Below, in pieces: positions 60,016 to 64,000 of a stretch of 64,000 nucleotides of DNA. The DNA is from Rummeliibacillus suwonensis (GTDB taxonomy: Bacteria > Bacillota > Bacilli > Bacillales_A > Planococcaceae): NCBI RefSeq assembly GCF_007896435.1, contig NZ_VCBL01000004.1, positions 62,001 through 126,000 of the forward strand. Direction: 5' to 3'. Under the pieces are notes generated by a model, which was not told where the DNA came from, made no database searches, and worked only from the letters and a program-made list of their open reading frames with translations. Numbering within the stretch: the first letter of the stretch is position 1; each line of letters begins with the position of its first letter. Position numbers and translations under genes: made by a program.

Positions 60016-61224
60016 CTATGCCATTATTTTATGATCTTTAGGGAGCCAAAATGCGACAAATGCAAATAGCGGTAACACTGAGATCACAATCATGGTATCC
60101 AAAACGCCAAAGCTATCCATCAACATACCAATGACTACGGAACCAATAGCTCCCATACCAAATGCAAGCCCTACTGTTAGTCCCGCCATTGTTCCAACTT
60201 TACTAGGTACTAACTCTTGTGCATAAATAACGGTTACAGAGAAACTTAGCATGATGAAGAATCCAATAATACCTAGAAAGATCACAACCAACCATAGAGG
60301 TATATATGGTAGCAATAGTGCCAATGGCATTGGAACTAAGAATGATAGTAAAATAACACTTTTTCTACCTATTCGATCTGCCATCGGACCGCCGAAGAAC
60401 GTCCCAATCGCACCAACTGCAAGGAAGATAAAAATAAAGATTTGCCCTTTTTGAATCGTTAGATGATATTTATCCATTAGATAAAAAATATAAAAATTCG
60501 TCATGTTCGTCACATAAAATGAACGAATAAAGATAACAGCCATTAATAAACTGATGGCTACGCCAACTTGCTTTTTCGTTAATGTAGGTAAATTTGAAAT
60601 TAATGTCTTTTTCTTTTTCGTTAATCGTTCTTTTTCTAATTGTCCTTTATACCAATTAGAAATACGTGCTAATAGAAAGATGCCAGTAGCCGCAACGATC
60701 AAGAACCACGCCGCACCTATTTGACCAAATGGTACAAGCACAAACGCACTGATTAAAGGAGCTAATGCTTGTCCTGTATTACCACCGACTTGATAGATAG
60801 ACTGGGACAATCCACGTTTTGATCCAGCAGCCATAAAACTAACCTTTGAACCTTCAGGATGGAAAATAGCCGATCCTAATCCTAAAAAGATAACAGATAA
60901 AAGGATGAACCAATAATTGGATGCAACAGAAATTCCCGCTAAACCAACAAATGTACATGTCATTCCTAATGGCAGGGCATATGGCTTTGGATTGCGGTCA
61001 CTAAAAAAACCGACTACCGGTTGCAATACAGAAGAAACCATATTTAATACAAATGTGATAAATCCAAGTTGTGTAAATGTTAAACCTATTTCTTTTTCTA
61101 ATACTGGGAACATTGCAGGTATGACCGCTTGCAACGTATCATTGAATAAATGACAAATGCCGATTGCCACCATTATTGGGTATATGGGATTCGCTAAAGT
61201 CGGCCTTGCTACTGTCGTTGACAT
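60016..61224 (-). CDS. MFS transporter, fosmidomycin-resistance (Fsr) family
   Basis: A 402-residue protein with twelve transmembrane helices. N-terminal IGICHLFNDTLQAVIPAMFPVLEKEIGLTFTQLGFI and FFSDRNPKPYALPLGM, plus GSAIFHPEGSKVSFMAAGSKRG, are hallmarks of the Fsr family of exporters. The second half has the MFS motif GGPMADRIGRKSV. Substrate in this organism is unknown; drug or metabolite efflux is likely. Start after AAAGGAAG, monocistronic, own terminator. Confidence 0.9.
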   Translation of the reverse strand: MSTTVARPTLANPIYPIMVAIGICHLFNDTLQAVIPAMFPVLEKEIGLTFTQLGFITFVLNMVSSVLQPVVGFFSDRNPKPYALPLGMTCTFVGLAGISVASNYWFILLSVIFLGLGSAIFHPEGSKVSFMAAGSKRGLSQSIYQVGGNTGQALAPLISAFVLVPFGQIGAAWFLIVAATGIFLLARISNWYKGQLEKERLTKKKKTLISNLPTLTKKQVGVAISLLMAVIFIRSFYVTNMTNFYIFYLMDKYHLTIQKGQIFIFIFLAVGAIGTFFGGPMADRIGRKSVILLSFLVPMPLALLLPYIPLWLVVIFLGIIGFFIMLSFSVTVIYAQELVPSKVGTMAGLTVGLAFGMGAIGSVVIGMLMDSFGVLDTMIVISVLPLFAFVAFWLPKDHKIMA

Positions 61225-61369
61225 GTTAAAATTTACACTTCCTTTATAATTCTGAATAAATTAGTGTATTCATTATAACAATATTTCGATAAAATTTATT
61301 ATTTTATATGAGAATATCCTCTTTTTTAATGTTCATACTAAGCTCGATTAGAAAGAGGAGTGAAAAAAT

Positions 61370-62101
61370 ATGGAAAACTTCTTTGAAATAAATTTCTGGG
61401 AAATGATGCTGAGAACAACCATTTCCTTTATCGTATTACTTTTCTTAGCACGTATACTCGGAAAAAAACAATTAAGCCAACTTACATTTTTCAATTATAT
61501 CACTGGTATTACGATTGGTTCCATTGCAGCTGAAATTGCTTCTCAGCATGAGACACCCTTTATTGATGGTTTGATTTCACTGATTTGGTGGTCCATTTTA
61601 ACATTACTCTCCAGCCTCATATCACTTAAATCTTCAAAACTACGCGGAATAATTGATGGAGATCCGACGATTGTTATCAAAAATGGAGAATTATCCGTTC
61701 AGGCCTTAAAAACCTCAAAGCTCCATATGGATGATCTTTTAATGCTGCTTCGTGAGAAATCAGTTTTTTCAATCCAAGATGTTCACTACGCCATCTTAGA
61801 AACGAACGGCGAACTAAGTATTTTGATGAAACCAGCAGAACAATCTGCTACTAAACAGGATGTTAAAGCAGATGTTTCAATTCCACCACATATTCCTACA
61901 GAAGTTGTAAATGATGGGAAAATTGTACGAAAAACAATGGAAGAACTAAAACTAACAGATGAATGGTTAATGAAAAAGCTAAAGAAACAAAATATCCAAG
62001 ATCTACAAGATGTCTTTTATGCACAGCTCCAACCAAATGGATCATTGTATATATGTACTAGAGATGAAAATAAAGCTGCAAATAATGATAAAACTCAATG
62101 A
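61370..62101 (+). CDS. DUF421/YetF family membrane protein
   Basis: A 243-residue protein. Residues 1-80 hold three transmembrane helices (LLFLARILGKKQLSQLTFFNYITGITIGSIAAE), followed by the cytoplasmic YetF domain: GDPTIVIKNGELSVQALKTSKLHMDDLLMLLREKSVFSIQDVHYAILETNGELSILMKP. A second partial repeat of the domain follows (TDEWLMKKLKKQNIQDLQDVFYAQLQPNGSLYICTRD). B. subtilis YetF/YdfS-type proteins are spore-associated; function unclear. Start after AGAGGAGTG. Confidence 0.88.
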   Translation: MENFFEINFWEMMLRTTISFIVLLFLARILGKKQLSQLTFFNYITGITIGSIAAEIASQHETPFIDGLISLIWWSILTLLSSLISLKSSKLRGIIDGDPTIVIKNGELSVQALKTSKLHMDDLLMLLREKSVFSIQDVHYAILETNGELSILMKPAEQSATKQDVKADVSIPPHIPTEVVNDGKIVRKTMEELKLTDEWLMKKLKKQNIQDLQDVFYAQLQPNGSLYICTRDENKAANNDKTQ

Positions 62102-62575
62102 TTTTGTCCAGTTTCACCATCACTAGTTACTTCGACTATTTGTTGAATACTATCGAAATTTTGTTCATCAAAAACGCAAGAAAAGCGAAAATTCCCCAGG
62201 AAATACTTGTTCATTCGTCATATTTTTCTTAATGAATGCCATTAAGTCAGCAAAAGATACGCTACAACATCAAAAAATAGCATGCTAGGATATGGTCAAC
62301 ACCTCTAGCATGCAAACGGATAAAAAATACAACAAAAGCAAAGACATCAGATTAAAAAGTAAGACATGCATATTCCTTACCCAAAGAAAGTTTAGCGAGT
62401 TTTACCTCATTATAGTTGAATGTTTTAAAAAATTTTTTAACAAACCTTTTTAATTTGCATAAGTTTTAAGAAATAAAATTTGAAGAATACCTTTCTGAAC
62501 TCAGCACATTATATCTAATCTCAGCAAATCCTTCTTTTCTTTGCTATACTAGCTTCTGAAGGAGATTGATAAAAA
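62102..62575. other. Intergenic region with one hairpin
   Basis: GCATGCTAG (62280-62288) pairs with CTAGCATGC (about 62305-62313); no T run. Otherwise AT-rich with nothing recognised. Confidence 0.4.
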
Positions 62576-63139
62576 ATGGATATAACTGTAAGACCTGCGC
62601 AATTAGCGGACGCACCATTTGTTGCACCTTTGATCATCGATGCTATTGATGAAATTGCTAATCGCCTTACAGGTGAAGATGAATCGCAAGCTATTCTTCG
62701 TTCACTAGAAGAGCTCTTCAAGCGTACAGATAACAGACATTCCTATCAAAATACTTATATTGCTGAAATCGATAGTGGAATCGCTGGTATAATGGTCATC
62801 TATGGTGGTGACCAAGCACCAACTCTAGATAGTAACTTAGAAAAATGGTTAGCAGTTAAGGCAGCCGATGTGCAAACCATTGAAGTTGAAGCACGACCAG
62901 ATGAATTCTACATAGATACCGTCTGTACCGCTCCCCAATATCGAGGACATGGAGTCGGCACTACCTTATTAAAACATGCAGATATCATCGCCAAAGAAAA
63001 AGGATACCAAAAAATTTCTTTGAATGTTGAAAAACAAAAAGTGCGTGCGCGTCATTTATACGAAAAGATGGATTTTATCTATTCAGAACCTTGGATGATT
63101 ATAGGTGAAGAATTTGATCATATGGTAAAAAAAGTATAA
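62576..63139 (+). CDS. GNAT family N-acetyltransferase
   Basis: A 187-residue GNAT protein: ITVRPAQLADAPFVAPLIIDAIDEI at the start, the acetyl-CoA loop VCTAPQYRGHGVGTTLLKHADIIAKEKGYQKISLNVEKQK and RARHLYEKMDFIYSE. The ribosome binding site is GAAGGAGA. Monocistronic. Substrate unknown; a family-3 repeat begins 36 bp after the stop. Confidence 0.88.
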   Translation: MDITVRPAQLADAPFVAPLIIDAIDEIANRLTGEDESQAILRSLEELFKRTDNRHSYQNTYIAEIDSGIAGIMVIYGGDQAPTLDSNLEKWLAVKAADVQTIEVEARPDEFYIDTVCTAPQYRGHGVGTTLLKHADIIAKEKGYQKISLNVEKQKVRARHLYEKMDFIYSEPWMIIGEEFDHMVKKV

Positions 63140-63174
63140 TAAACAGCCAGACATTCAATTACTCAATATTCGTA

Positions 63175-63391
63175 ATAAAGTGAAGCTTCCATCAGTGGGG
63201 GTTTTCTTCATCCCCCACTGAGCTAGAAGAACTCAGGTTAAAAGCGCCACGTCCTATGGCAACACCTGAGGAACCAACATCTTGTTGGCCCAAACCAATC
63301 GGACTTTTACGGGCAGTTCATCCCCCATCTATCTTTCTCGTCTCTCTATATCTTGAGATGGGGGTTTTACTGCCCGTTAAAGCGGGATAAA
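63175..63391 (+). repeat. Family-3 repeat with module A, best preserved long copy
   Basis: Left hairpin ATCAGTGGGGG with CCCCCACTGA; module A at about 63230-63293 with outer stem CTCAGGT and ACCTGAG; AACCAATCGGAC; right stem CGGGCAGT with ACTGCCCG; end GCGGGATAA. Ends are not inverted repeats of each other and no target duplication is seen. Confidence 0.85.
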
Positions 63392-63633
63392 ATCTTATAC
63401 CTTATGCGCCATTCCAAACAATTTTTGTTTAGAATGGCTTCGCTATGCCTGATTTCTTTATTTTCCACAAAAAAATCCAATCTAGTAAAATCCCTTTTTT
63501 AATGAAGATCCTACAAATTCCTTTTTGAAAAACAAATGTCTTATTATTTTGTAAAAATTGCCTTTAAAGCTAACAAAATTGCCTTTCGTGGTATAATTAT
63601 TTTTTGGGGTTTTTATACATAGGAGTGGAACGA

Positions 63634-64000
63634 ATGAACAAAAATTTAATATACCCATTACTTATTGTTATAGGATCAAGTTCTTATGGGATTTTATCAA
63701 CAATTATAAAAATAGCTATGAATCACAGCTTTGAAACAAAAGAAGTGGTCACAAGCCAGTACTTTATAGGCTTTTTATTAGCTTTCATACTATTGATCAT
63801 TACTCAGCGTTCTTTACCTAAGCTAAATGGTAAAGACTTTTTAGTAATTATGCTTTCTGGTTTACTGACAGGAAATACAGGGATCGTCTATGGACAAGCT
63901 GTTCACTATTTACCTGCCTCACTAGCTGTTGTGATGCTCTTTCAATTTACATGGATAGGTTTATTTTTAGATTGCATCATCCATCATAGACATCCAACGC
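63634..64000 (+). CDS. EamA/DMT family transporter, N-terminal part (runs off the right edge)
   Basis: The first 122 codons of a membrane protein, cut by the window edge. It begins MNKNLIYPLLIVIGSSSYG and shows four transmembrane helices with ITQRSLPKLNGKDFLVIMLSGLLTGNTGIVYGQAVHYLPASLAVVMLFQFTWIGL, the wording of the EamA drug/metabolite transporter family. The ATG has AGGAGTGG upstream. Substrate unknown. Confidence 0.85.
   Translation, partial: MNKNLIYPLLIVIGSSSYGILSTIIKIAMNHSFETKEVVTSQYFIGFLLAFILLIITQRSLPKLNGKDFLVIMLSGLLTGNTGIVYGQAVHYLPASLAVVMLFQFTWIGLFLDCIIHHRHPT

Noticed and set aside
3099-63391. CRISPR array suggested by recurring palindromic repeats
   Set aside because: Repeats are dispersed over 60 kb, of variable length and orientation, with transposition-type flanks; no regular spacers and no cas genes.

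Overview
The window reads as a chromosomal segment of a low-GC, spore-former-type Bacillota, most likely order Bacillales. The reasons are AT-rich DNA, strong AAGGAGG-type ribosome binding sites, frequent TTG and GTG starts, lipoprotein signal peptides, and homologues of Bacillus genes such as glnQHMP, yvbH, yhfN and ykuD. No tRNA, rRNA, phage gene, CRISPR array or intact transposase gene was seen. The species cannot be named from sequence alone.

Positions 1-20256 form a sulfur-scavenging island, nearly all on the minus strand. It holds two LLM-class flavin monooxygenases, an SsuD-like alkanesulfonate monooxygenase with a small companion protein, a LysR regulator, an O-acetylhomoserine sulfhydrylase (MetY), an SsuCAB-type importer, and a second importer with two paralogous binding proteins and two paralogous DszC/SfnB-like oxidoreductases. 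A GNAT gene and two tandem glutathionyl-hydroquinone reductase-like genes follow. The logic would be uptake of organosulfur compounds, oxidative release of sulfite, and (after reduction elsewhere) sulfide capture by MetY. A second metY lies at 26776.

Positions 20500-37300 are mixed housekeeping and accessory genes: an SDR39U1-like epimerase, a membrane diguanylate cyclase, a LysM/YkuD L,D-transpeptidase, a TetR-controlled three-gene operon with tandem operators, a secreted subtilase, a YvbH-like protein and a glnQHMP-type amino-acid importer. A candidate small RNA with its own promoter and terminator lies at 31933-32024.

Positions 37594-52618 carry a FusB/FusC-like gene with a possible leader peptide and then a complete-looking ectoine/hydroxyectoine island: importer ehuABCD, ectoine hydrolase doeA, eutB, eutC, an M20 deacetylase, an aldehyde dehydrogenase, a homoserine dehydrogenase without an ACT domain, a cystathionine-gamma-synthase-family enzyme and a PucR-type regulator. 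No DoeD transaminase or DoeB deacetylase of the usual families is present, so this may be a variant route from diaminobutyrate to aspartate.

Positions 52887-64000 hold an unidentified 438-residue protein, an ankyrin protein, an NAD(P)-binding protein, an M48 protease, a SIMPL protein, an Fsr-like exporter, a YetF-like protein, a GNAT and the start of an EamA transporter.

The most unusual feature is a layered system of non-coding mobile repeats. Two families with terminal inverted repeats share a GC-rich hairpin core; one family shows 9-bp target duplications and has inserted inside the other. A third hairpin family has no inverted termini. Two small hairpin modules (A about 65 bp, B about 60 bp) sit inside these repeats; module A occurs in four unrelated hosts with covarying stems.
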